Shown in pieces: positions 27,236 to 34,656 of a stretch of DNA of 64,000 nt. This DNA comes from Mitsuaria chitosanitabida ATCC BAA-476 = NBRC 102408 (GTDB lineage: Bacteria > Pseudomonadota > Gammaproteobacteria > Burkholderiales > Burkholderiaceae_C), in contig NZ_BCYP01000042.1 of the NCBI RefSeq assembly GCF_001598255.1, forward strand, positions 1 to 64,000, in the 5' to 3' direction. The notes under the pieces are model-generated. The model saw only the letters and a list, made by a program, of their open reading frames with translations, made no database searches and was not told the origin of the DNA. Within the stretch, counting starts at the first letter, position 1, and each line of letters starts with the position of its first letter. Made by a program: the position numbers and the translations under genes.

Positions 27236-28708
27236 ATGAGGCCGACGCTACAGGTACGCCTGTCCCAGCATCTTGCGCTGACGCCTCAGCTGCAGCAGTC
27301 CATCCGTCTGCTGCAGCTGTCGACGCTGGAGCTCCACCAGGAGGTGGAGCAGATGCTCGCCAGCAATCCGCTGCTGGAGACGGACGAGGAGTTCGACGCT
27401 CCGCTGCCCGCCTCGACGCAGGAACGCCTGACCGAGCGCGAGGAACGCGAGGAACGCGTCGCGCAGAGCGACTCGGAATCGACCACCGGCGACGCGCCGG
27501 CCGGCGACGAGATGCGGGCCGAGGAGTTCGGCACCACCGAGCGCGACGACTGGGAGAACGGCACCGAGGGCGACGACTTCGACGGCATCCGCGACACCGA
27601 ATCGCCCGACGAATCGCTGCAGGACGTGCTGCGCGGTCAGATGCCGGGCATGACGCTGGGCGAGCTGGACCGCGCGGCGCTGCTGGCGCTGATCGAGTCG
27701 CTCAACGAGGACGGCTATCTGGAGGACCCGCTCGAGGAGCTGGTCGCCGCCATCCTGGGCGAGGAAGCCGACGAGGAGCAGCGCGAGGAGCTGCTGGACC
27801 GCTTCAAGGTGGCGCTCAAGTGGCTGCAGTCGATGGAGCCCGCCGGCGTCGGCGCGCGCGACCTGGGCGAGTGCCTGGAGTTGCAGCTGCGCGTGCTGCC
27901 GCGCTCGCCCGAGCAGGCCCTGGCCATCGTGATCTGCCGCCGCCATCTGGAGCTGCTGGCCAAGCGCGACTGGCGACGGATGATGTCGCTCACCGGCGCG
28001 GACGAGGAGCTGCTGCGCGAGGCGCAATCGCTGATCGCCGGCCTGGAGCCCAAGCCCGGCCGCCGCTACGCGCGCAGCGAGAACCGCCCCGTGGTGCCCG
28101 ACGTGATCGTGCAGAAGGCGGGGCGCAACTTCCGCGTGATGATCAATCCGGATGTGCTGCCCAAGCTGCGCATCAACGACCTGTACGCGCAGGCGCTGCG
28201 CGCGACGCGCGGGGGCGTGAGCAACTCGCCGCTGGGCGGGCAGCTGCAGGAGGCGCGCTGGTTCATCAAGAACATCCAGCAGCGCTTCGACACCATCCAG
28301 CGCGTCAGCGAGGCCATCGTCGAGCGCCAGCGCGGCTTCTTCACGCATGGCGAGCTGGCGATGAAGCCGCTGGTGCTGCGCGAGATCGCCGACGAACTAG
28401 GGCTGCACGAGTCCACCATCTCCCGCGTCACGACGGCCAAGTACATGGCGACGCCGTGGGGGACCTTCGAGCTGAAGTACTTCTTCGGTTCGAGCCTGTC
28501 GACCGAGGCCGGCGGCAACGCGTCGAGCACGGCGGTGCGGGCGCTGATCAAGCAGTTCATCGCTGCCGAGGACGCGACGAGCCCGCTGTCCGACAGCCAG
28601 CTCTCGACGATGCTGGGCGAGCAGGGCATCACCGTCGCCCGCCGCACCGTCGCCAAGTACCGCGAGGCGCTCAAGCTCGCTCCGGCGAATCTGCGCAAGA
28701 CGCGCTGA
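27236..28708 (+). CDS. rpoN: RNA polymerase sigma-54 factor
   Basis: The 490-residue product has the three sigma-54 regions. The Gln/Leu-rich activator-interacting start (LALTPQLQQSIRLLQLSTLE) is followed by a very acidic region II (about 60-125), then the core-binding and DNA-binding parts with the helix-turn-helix LHESTISRVTTAKYM, and the RpoN box ARRTVAKYREAL near the C-terminus. It directs transcription of nitrogen, motility and other activator-dependent genes. It is third in the lptA-lptB operon. The hpf and ptsN genes that often follow rpoN are absent here. Confidence 0.95.
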   Translation: MRPTLQVRLSQHLALTPQLQQSIRLLQLSTLELHQEVEQMLASNPLLETDEEFDAPLPASTQERLTEREEREERVAQSDSESTTGDAPAGDEMRAEEFGTTERDDWENGTEGDDFDGIRDTESPDESLQDVLRGQMPGMTLGELDRAALLALIESLNEDGYLEDPLEELVAAILGEEADEEQREELLDRFKVALKWLQSMEPAGVGARDLGECLELQLRVLPRSPEQALAIVICRRHLELLAKRDWRRMMSLTGADEELLREAQSLIAGLEPKPGRRYARSENRPVVPDVIVQKAGRNFRVMINPDVLPKLRINDLYAQALRATRGGVSNSPLGGQLQEARWFIKNIQQRFDTIQRVSEAIVERQRGFFTHGELAMKPLVLREIADELGLHESTISRVTTAKYMATPWGTFELKYFFGSSLSTEAGGNASSTAVRALIKQFIAAEDATSPLSDSQLSTMLGEQGITVARRTVAKYREALKLAPANLRKTR

Positions 28709-28771
28709 GGTCACGCCCGACGCGGACGCCAGACCACGCCCGCTCCCGCCAGTGGGAGCTGCCGTCTTGCC

Positions 28772-28810
28772 CCCTCTTCCGCTGCGCGGGAGAGGGCGGG
28801 GGTGAGGGCC
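28772..28810. repeat. Dispersed C/G-rich intergenic repeat, copy 2
   Basis: This copy reads GCCCCCTCTTCCGCTGCGCG then GGAGAGGGCGGGGGTGAGGG: an imperfect inverted repeat between rpoN and the methyltransferase gene. It belongs with 15696-15738 and 47887-47924. It can form a hairpin after rpoN and may help end that transcript. Confidence 0.7.
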
Positions 28811-28836
28811 GTCGATCCGTCTGAGACCGTCAGTGG

Positions 28837-28842
28837 GACAAT
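28837..28842 (+). promoter_or_regulatory. Possible -10 element (GACAAT) for the RNA methyltransferase gene
   Basis: GGGACAATCC occurs here 50 bases before the ATG, the same decamer core seen before mnmA and recQ. No good -35 accompanies it. Confidence 0.3.
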
Positions 28843-28891
28843 CCCCGCTCGATCCCCCGGCGCTTCCGCGCCCGCACACCCCGCCCACACG

Positions 28892-30169
28892 ATGTCCGAG
28901 TCCGCCTACCACCTGTTCCTGCCCTGCGCCGCCGGCGTCGAAGACTGGCTGGAGGACGAGGTCCGGCGCATCCTGGGCCCGGACGAATGCCTCGAGGGCC
29001 CCAAGGCCTTCCGCGGCGGCGTCGGCCTGTACGGCACGCTGGGCGCGGTCATGCGGCTCAACCTGCACAGCCGCCTCGCGCAGCGCGTGCTGATCGAGGT
29101 CGCCCGCGAGGAGTACCAGCACGAGGACGACATCTACGCGATCGCCCGCACCGTGGACTGGACCCGGTGGATCACCCCTCGCCAGACGCTGCGCGTGGAC
29201 ACCACCGCGCAACGCTCCCCGCTGCACAGCCTGAACTTCGCGACGCTGCGCGTGAAGGACGCCGTCTGCGACGTGCTGCGCGAGGACTCCGGCGAGCGTC
29301 CCAGCGTGGACACGCGCTGGCCCGATCTCCCGCTGCAGCTGCACCTGACGGAGTACCTCGCGACGGTCTACGTCGACAGTTCCGGCGAATCGCTGTTCAA
29401 GCGCGGCTGGCGCGAGGACAAGGGCGACGCGCCGCTGAAGGAGACGCTGGCCGCGGCGATGCTGGCGGCCGCGGGCTGGAAGGGCACGCGGGCCGAAGGC
29501 GGCGCGCTGCTGGACCCGTGCTGCGGCTCCGGCACCATCCCGGTGGAGGCGGCCACCATCGCCTGCAACATCGCCCCCGGCATCCAGCGCCGCTTCGCCT
29601 TCGAGAAGCTGCGCCCCTTCCAGTCGCAGCTGCCCGCGTGGCGCGCGATGAAGGACGAGGCCCGCGCCGCCGAGCGCCCCTCCGAGGTCCCGATCTTCGC
29701 GAGCGACGTGTCGTTCCGGATGGTCGACTTCGCGCGCCGCAATGCCGAGCGCGCCGGCGTGGCCCAGTACATCCAGTTCAACGGCGGCGACGCGCTGGAA
29801 CGCCCGGCGCCGCAGCTGCCCGACGACGTGCCCGGCACGCTGATGCTGAACCCGCCTTACGGCGAGCGCATCGAGGTGCGCGGCAAGGCCGGCACGCACC
29901 GCATGGACGGTGGCGCGCTGTCGGAGGAACGCGATGCCGGCGACGACTTCTTCCCGCGCCTGTCGGCGCATTGGAAGCGCGCGTACACGCAGCACCCGGC
30001 GGGTTGGACCGCCTGGCTGCTGTGTCCCGAGATGAAGCTGCCGAGCAAGATGCGGCTGAAGGAATCGCGCCGCATCCCGATGTGGAACGGCCCGATCGAA
30101 TGCCGGCTGTTCCGCTTCGACCTGGTGGCGGGCTCGGCGCGCAAGCCGAGCGCTGACAAGGACGAATAG
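28892..30169 (+). CDS. THUMP-domain RNA methyltransferase (RlmL N-terminal type)
   Basis: The 425-residue product has an N-terminal ferredoxin-like/THUMP RNA-binding half (about 1-170) and a Rossmann methyltransferase half with LDPCCGSGTIPVEAATIA (S-adenosylmethionine site, about residues 203-220) and NPPYGERIE (catalytic motif IV). This matches the YpsC/RlmL-N family that methylates guanine N2 in 23S rRNA; the exact site here is inferred. The RlmK half found fused in E. coli is missing, as is usual for stand-alone members. The ATG at 28892 gives the family start MSESAYHLFLPCA. Confidence 0.85.
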   Translation: MSESAYHLFLPCAAGVEDWLEDEVRRILGPDECLEGPKAFRGGVGLYGTLGAVMRLNLHSRLAQRVLIEVAREEYQHEDDIYAIARTVDWTRWITPRQTLRVDTTAQRSPLHSLNFATLRVKDAVCDVLREDSGERPSVDTRWPDLPLQLHLTEYLATVYVDSSGESLFKRGWREDKGDAPLKETLAAAMLAAAGWKGTRAEGGALLDPCCGSGTIPVEAATIACNIAPGIQRRFAFEKLRPFQSQLPAWRAMKDEARAAERPSEVPIFASDVSFRMVDFARRNAERAGVAQYIQFNGGDALERPAPQLPDDVPGTLMLNPPYGERIEVRGKAGTHRMDGGALSEERDAGDDFFPRLSAHWKRAYTQHPAGWTAWLLCPEMKLPSKMRLKESRRIPMWNGPIECRLFRFDLVAGSARKPSADKDE

Positions 30170-30247
30170 CTTCGAACAACCCGCCCCTCCTTGGAGGGGA
30201 TGGGGTCACCCCCGACGATGCGATTTCTTTCCGATGGGAGGGCCGAG

Positions 30248-30502
30248 ATGATTCATGCAGACCTGGGACCCGAACTGGAGGCCGTCGTGCTGAATCTGAT
30301 CGAGAACGGAACGTATTCGTCGCGGGCGCAAGTGCTGCGCGAGAGCGAGGAGTTGCGGGGCTGGCGAGAGGCGCAAGTCAGCGAGTTCACCGACCTGCTG
30401 GAGCGTCGTCTGACGACGCCATCCTCCGCCTACATCCCAGTGGATGAGGCATTCGATCGACTGTATCGTGAGCTCGGCATCCAAGGCGGTGGCATCGAAT
30501 GA
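30248..30502 (+). CDS. ParD-type antitoxin
   Basis: The 84-residue product has a ribbon-helix-helix start (IHADLGPELEAVVLNLIENG, then YSSRAQVLRES) followed by an acidic C-terminal tail that would wrap the toxin. GGGAGG is 8 bases before the ATG. It overlaps the toxin gene by ATGA, the usual coupling for such pairs, and probably represses its own promoter. It should neutralise the ParE-like product of the next gene. Confidence 0.85.
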   Translation: MIHADLGPELEAVVLNLIENGTYSSRAQVLRESEELRGWREAQVSEFTDLLERRLTTPSSAYIPVDEAFDRLYRELGIQGGGIE

Positions 30503-30819
30503 AGGTCAGCCTCCACCCGGAGGCATGGGCGGATTTGCGGTCGATACACCAATACATCGCGGCAAGGAACAGGCGACGCGCGGACTCGTTCATTGGCGAG
30601 TTGCGCGCGAAGATCGCCAGCTTGAGTCGCATGGGTGAGTCATACCCCTTGCTCCAAGGCTTCCAGAGCAGCGGGCTTCGACGATGCACGCACGGCAGCT
30701 ACCGGATCTTCTTTCGCGTCCTCGATGGCGACGCCGTCGAAGTCACTCACGTGATGCACACCTCGCGAGACCACACACCACTGCTGGCGGCCTGGAGCCG
30801 CCCGGCGGATCGACCATGA
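30499..30819 (+). CDS. ParE/RelE-family toxin
   Basis: The 106-residue product has typical ParE features: HPEAWADLRSIHQYIAARN in the first helices, then GLRRCTHGSYRIFFRVLDGD and a closing HVMHTSRD. ParE toxins usually block DNA gyrase, while RelE relatives cut mRNA on ribosomes. The sequence favours ParE, but the target is inferred. It ends 14 bases before the convergent rsmE stop. Confidence 0.85.
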   Translation: MKVSLHPEAWADLRSIHQYIAARNRRRADSFIGELRAKIASLSRMGESYPLLQGFQSSGLRRCTHGSYRIFFRVLDGDAVEVTHVMHTSRDHTPLLAAWSRPADRP

Positions 30820-30832
30820 ATCTGCGCCCGGA

Positions 30833-31588
30833 CTAGCACTCGCCCAGCGCCAACCACCCCAGCACCGCCAACGGCGCCGTGTCCGCTCGCAGGATCCGCG
30901 GACCGAGCTTCGCGGCATGGAAGCCGCGGGCACGGGCGGACTGTTCCTCGGCCTCGCTGAGGCCTCCCTCGGGTCCGCTGAGGACCACGACACGATTCGA
31001 CTCGCCAGAGGACGCCGTCAGCACCGACAGGGGCTGCGCGGCGACCGGGCTCAGCAGCCAGCGCTGCTCGCCAGCATCGGTCTGAGCGTCCGCATCGAGT
31101 TCCGCCAACCAGGCGCTCAAGGTCTTCACCGCCGCGACCTGCAGCGGCTTCGCGCGGCCGCATTGCTCCGCCGCCGCGATCGCCACGCCCTGCCAGTGCG
31201 CGCGCTTCTTCTCCGCGCGCTCGCCGCTGAGCCTGAGCACCGAGCGCTCGCTCATCAGCGGCTGGATCGCCACGGCGCCCAGCTCGCAGGCCTTCTCGAC
31301 GATGCCGTCCATCCGGTCGTTGGCCGGCATCACCACCGCCAGCGTCACCGCGCGCCGCAGCTCGCGGTCCACGGCCTGACGCGACTTCAGCGCGACCCGC
31401 ACCTCGCTGCGGCCCATCGCGGTGACCTCGGCGGTCCATTCATCGCCGCTGCCGTCGAAGAGCGTGACCGCCTCCCCCGGCTGCAGCCGCAGCACCTGCA
31501 CGTGACGCGCCGCGCCCGGCGGGAGCGCCAGATCGTCGCCCTCGCCCGAGGTGGCCAGCGCCACCTCGACAAACAGTCGAACCGCCAA
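30833..31588 (-). CDS. rsmE: 16S rRNA (uracil-1498-N3)-methyltransferase
   Basis: The 251-residue product has the N-terminal PUA-like domain (LFDGSGDEW) and the SPOUT knot, with VVLSGPEGGLSEAEEQ and LGPRILRADTAPLAVLGWL at the end; the second motif binds S-adenosylmethionine. It modifies U1498 of 16S rRNA in the 30S subunit. The start codon is TTG, supported by AAGGAG 7 bases upstream. It lies 3 bases after the stop of the FMN reductase gene, so the two are co-transcribed. Confidence 0.93.
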   Translation of the reverse strand: MAVRLFVEVALATSGEGDDLALPPGAARHVQVLRLQPGEAVTLFDGSGDEWTAEVTAMGRSEVRVALKSRQAVDRELRRAVTLAVVMPANDRMDGIVEKACELGAVAIQPLMSERSVLRLSGERAEKKRAHWQGVAIAAAEQCGRAKPLQVAAVKTLSAWLAELDADAQTDAGEQRWLLSPVAAQPLSVLTASSGESNRVVVLSGPEGGLSEAEEQSARARGFHAAKLGPRILRADTAPLAVLGWLALGEC

Positions 31589-31591
31589 CCT

Positions 31592-32149
31592 TCACTCCTT
31601 GTGCTTGCGCACCCAGCTCGCGAAGGCGACCATGACCTTGCGCAGGAAGGCTTCGGTCTCCGGCTTGGCGATGCCGCCCTCGGCGGTGAACATCTCGCCC
31701 GCGCCGCCCAGGTAGACCTCGGGCGAGGGCAGCAGCGGCGTGTTCAGGCAGGCCAGCACCTGGCGCAGATGGTGGTGGGCGCCGAAACCGCCCAGCGCGC
31801 CGGGGGACAGCGTGATCACCGCGGCCGGCTTGCCGTCGAAGGCGTTGTGGCCGTACGGGCGCGAGCCCACGTCCAGTGCGTTCTTCAGCGCGCCGGGGAT
31901 CGAGCGGTTGTATTCCGGGCTGACGAACAGCACCGCGTCCGAGCCCTTGACGGCCTCGCGGAACTTGACCCAGGCGGCGGGCGGCTCGGCCGCGTCGTCC
32001 TCGTTGTAGAAGGGCAGGTCGCCGATCTCGACGATCTGCAGCTGCAGCTCGGCCGGGGCCAGCTGCGCCAGCGCGAGCGCCAGCTTGCGGTTGTAGGAGG
32101 CCTTGCGCAGGCTGCCGACCAGCACCGCGACGCGATAGGAAGTGGACAT
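31592..32149 (-). CDS. NADPH-dependent FMN reductase / quinone reductase
   Basis: The 185-residue flavodoxin-like protein has the FMN phosphate loop GSLRKASYNRKLA (about residues 12-24) and the family motif SPEYNRSIPGALKNALD (about 78-94). Relatives include ChrR/YieF, which reduce quinones, chromate or azo dyes and are thought to protect from oxidative stress. The natural substrate cannot be read from sequence. It leads a two-gene operon with rsmE. Confidence 0.88.
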   Translation of the reverse strand: MSTSYRVAVLVGSLRKASYNRKLALALAQLAPAELQLQIVEIGDLPFYNEDDAAEPPAAWVKFREAVKGSDAVLFVSPEYNRSIPGALKNALDVGSRPYGHNAFDGKPAAVITLSPGALGGFGAHHHLRQVLACLNTPLLPSPEVYLGGAGEMFTAEGGIAKPETEAFLRKVMVAFASWVRKHKE

Positions 32150-32221
32150 GAGTTCCCCAACGATGGATGACGAACGGGCCGCGACCCCGGTCAGGAGGCC
32201 GCAGGCCGCCGCGATCCGAGG

Positions 32222-32776
32222 TCAGTGAAAGCCCAGTGTCGCACGCAGTTCGTGGGCCGCGGCGTCGCCCTTGCTCGCGCGCACGCGATCGATGATGTCC
32301 AGCGCCAGCGTCTGCAGCTGCTGCAGGTCGGCGCACTGCTCGACCTCCAGCGTCAGCTTGTAGCCCTTGAGCAGACCCTGCCCCTTGGCGAAGGCGGACA
32401 GCGCCGTGTACAGCTGGGAGAAGTCCAGCGTCGAGGTGGGCGTGCCCGCCAGCCGCGAGGGCGCGGGCTTGGACGCCGAGGCCCCCGAGATCCGGGACGA
32501 CGGCCCGGCGGCCGACGATCCCGCGCCGATCGGCGTCGCGATCGCGCCCATCGGTCGCGACAGCGGCGCGCCGGCGGTGACCTGCACCAGCCGGTGCTGC
32601 AGCAACAGTTCCAGATCCGCGGGAGTCGCGCCCTGCACCAGCCCCAGCCAATCGCCGCCGGACTTCCCGGCATCGATCACCAGCAGCAGGTTGCGGGCGA
32701 CGCGCGCCTGCACCAGCGCGCGCGACTTGATCTCCGCTCGTCCGGCCTCGGTCTTTTCGTAGCGTTCTTCGAGCAC
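32222..32776 (-). CDS. Conserved hypothetical protein
   Basis: The 184-residue product starts at GTG with GGAGGAGG 7 bases upstream. The N-terminal about 65 residues (EKTEAGRAEIKSRA, NLLLVIDAGKSGGDWLGLVQ, then ATPADLELLLQHRLV) look like a small winged-helix unit seen in Burkholderiales hypothetical proteins. A Ser/Ala/Pro linker (about 72-113) leads to a helical C-terminal part. No signal peptide. It could be a regulator, but no function is shown. It follows fadD on the same strand. Confidence 0.7.
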   Translation of the reverse strand: MLEERYEKTEAGRAEIKSRALVQARVARNLLLVIDAGKSGGDWLGLVQGATPADLELLLQHRLVQVTAGAPLSRPMGAIATPIGAGSSAAGPSSRISGASASKPAPSRLAGTPTSTLDFSQLYTALSAFAKGQGLLKGYKLTLEVEQCADLQQLQTLALDIIDRVRASKGDAAAHELRATLGFH

Positions 32777-32861
32777 GGCCTTGCCTCCTCCAGGGGGCGA
32801 AGCTTAGGCCGTCACGGGCGCGATGCGCCCGGGCAGATTCCCGCGGAACGGTGACGAAAGG

Positions 32862-34535
32862 CTACTTCTTGTCGCGCAATTCACGCCGCAGGACCTTGCC
32901 GACCGGCGTCTTGGGCAGCTCGTTGCGGAACTCGATGATGCGCGGACGCTTGTAGCCGGTGAGGTTGGCCTCGCAGTAGGCCTTCACGTCGGCCTCGGTC
33001 AGCGCCGGGTTCTTGCGCACGATGACGACCTTCACCGTCTCGCCCGCCTTCTCGTCCGGCACGCCCACCGCGGCGCATTCCAGCACGCCCGGCATCAGCG
33101 TCAGCACGTCCTCGATCTCGTTCGGATAGACGTTGAAGCCGCTGACCAGGATCATGTCCTTCTTGCGGTCGACGATGCGGAAGTAGCCGCGCTCGTCCAC
33201 CGTGCCGACGTCGCCGGTGCGGAAGAAGCCGTCCGGCGTCATGACCTTGGCGGTCTCGTCCGGGCGCTGCCAGTAGCCGGCCATCACCTGCGGGCCGCGG
33301 ATCGCGATCTCGCCGGGGCTGCCCGCCGGGACCTCGTTGCCGTCGTCGTCCAGCAGCTTGACCTCGGTGCCGGGCAGCGGCAGGCCGATCGAGCCCGTGT
33401 AGGCGGTGCTGTCGGTCGGGTTGCAGCAGGCCACGGGAGAGGTCTCGGACAGGCCGTAGCCCTCGACGATGGGGCAGCCGGTCTTGTCCAGCCACAGCTT
33501 GGCGGTGGCCTGCTGCACGGCCATGCCGCCGCCGACCGAGATCACCAGGCCGCTCCAGTCCACCGATCCGAATTCCGGGTGGTGCGCCATCGCCATGAAC
33601 AGCGTGTTCACCGCCGGGAAGCTGTGCACCTTGTGGTGGCTCAGCTCCTTGAACACGGCGGGCAGGTCACGCGGATTGGGGATCAGCACGTTGCAGCCGC
33701 CCACCCGCATCGACAGCATCAGATTCGTGGTGAATCCGAAGATGTGATACAGCGGCAGCGCGCAGACGCTCATGAGCTGCTCGCCGGCCGGGATCTTCTT
33801 GAGCGCCGGCTGGTACCAGGCCTCGCACTGCAGCGTGTTGGCCACCAGGTTGCGATGCAGCAGCACCGCGCCCTTGGAGACGCCGGTCGTGCCGCCGGTG
33901 TACTGCAGCACCGCGATGTCGTTGGGACCGGTCTGCGGCCGGGTGTAGGTGAGCGAGCGGCCCTTGGCCAGCGCGTCGTTGAAGCGCACGGCGCCGGGCA
34001 GCTCGAAGGCCGGCACCAGCTTCTTGACCTTGCGAACCACGTAGTTGATGACCAGGCCCTTGGCGAAGCCCATCATGTCGCCCATCGCGGCCAGCACGAT
34101 GTGCTTGGTCGGGACGTGGCCGATCACCTGCTGCAGCGTGGCCGCGAAGTTCTCGATGATGACGATCGCCTTGGCGCCGGAATCCTTGAGCTGGTGCTCC
34201 AGCTCCCGCGGCGTGTACAGCGGATTGACGTTGACCACCACGTAGCCCGCGCGCAGCACGGCCGCGACGGCGACGGGGTACTGGGGGACGTTGGGCATCA
34301 TCAGCGCGACGCGGTCGCCCTTCTCGAGTCCCAGGCCCTGCAGGTAGGCGGCCATCGCGCGCGAGGCCTCGTCGATCTGCGCGAAGCTGACGGACCGACC
34401 CAGCATCTTGTAGGCCGGCCGCTCCGGAAACTGCTTGAACGCCGTTTCCATCAGCTCGACCAGCGAGGGATGGACATCCGCATTGATCGCGGCAGGCACC
34501 CCCGCCGGATAGTGCTTCAGCCAGCTTTTCTCCAT
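32862..34535 (-). CDS. fadD: Long-chain fatty acid-CoA ligase
   Basis: The 557-residue ANL enzyme activates long-chain fatty acids to acyl-CoA at the inner membrane for beta-oxidation or lipid synthesis. It shows the ATP-binding YTGGTTGVSKGAVLLH, then VEGYGLSETSP, GWFRTGD-like GFFRTGDVG, the linker VDRKKDMILVSGFNVYPNEI, and the C-terminal PKTPVGKVLRREL with the catalytic lysine. The ATG at 34535 follows TTGGAGA; 26 more in-frame codons upstream are unlikely to be used. Length fits FadD (about 560). Confidence 0.9.
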   Translation of the reverse strand: MEKSWLKHYPAGVPAAINADVHPSLVELMETAFKQFPERPAYKMLGRSVSFAQIDEASRAMAAYLQGLGLEKGDRVALMMPNVPQYPVAVAAVLRAGYVVVNVNPLYTPRELEHQLKDSGAKAIVIIENFAATLQQVIGHVPTKHIVLAAMGDMMGFAKGLVINYVVRKVKKLVPAFELPGAVRFNDALAKGRSLTYTRPQTGPNDIAVLQYTGGTTGVSKGAVLLHRNLVANTLQCEAWYQPALKKIPAGEQLMSVCALPLYHIFGFTTNLMLSMRVGGCNVLIPNPRDLPAVFKELSHHKVHSFPAVNTLFMAMAHHPEFGSVDWSGLVISVGGGMAVQQATAKLWLDKTGCPIVEGYGLSETSPVACCNPTDSTAYTGSIGLPLPGTEVKLLDDDGNEVPAGSPGEIAIRGPQVMAGYWQRPDETAKVMTPDGFFRTGDVGTVDERGYFRIVDRKKDMILVSGFNVYPNEIEDVLTLMPGVLECAAVGVPDEKAGETVKVVIVRKNPALTEADVKAYCEANLTGYKRPRIIEFRNELPKTPVGKVLRRELRDKK

Positions 34536-34656
34536 TGTTCTGTCTCCAAGGTATCGGCGCGGATTCTCGCCGATCGCCATGCGCCCCCCATCAGGGGATT
34601 CGATAGAGCGCACAAAGTGGAGAGATGACTCCAGAACGCATCGGGTAGGCCACGAA

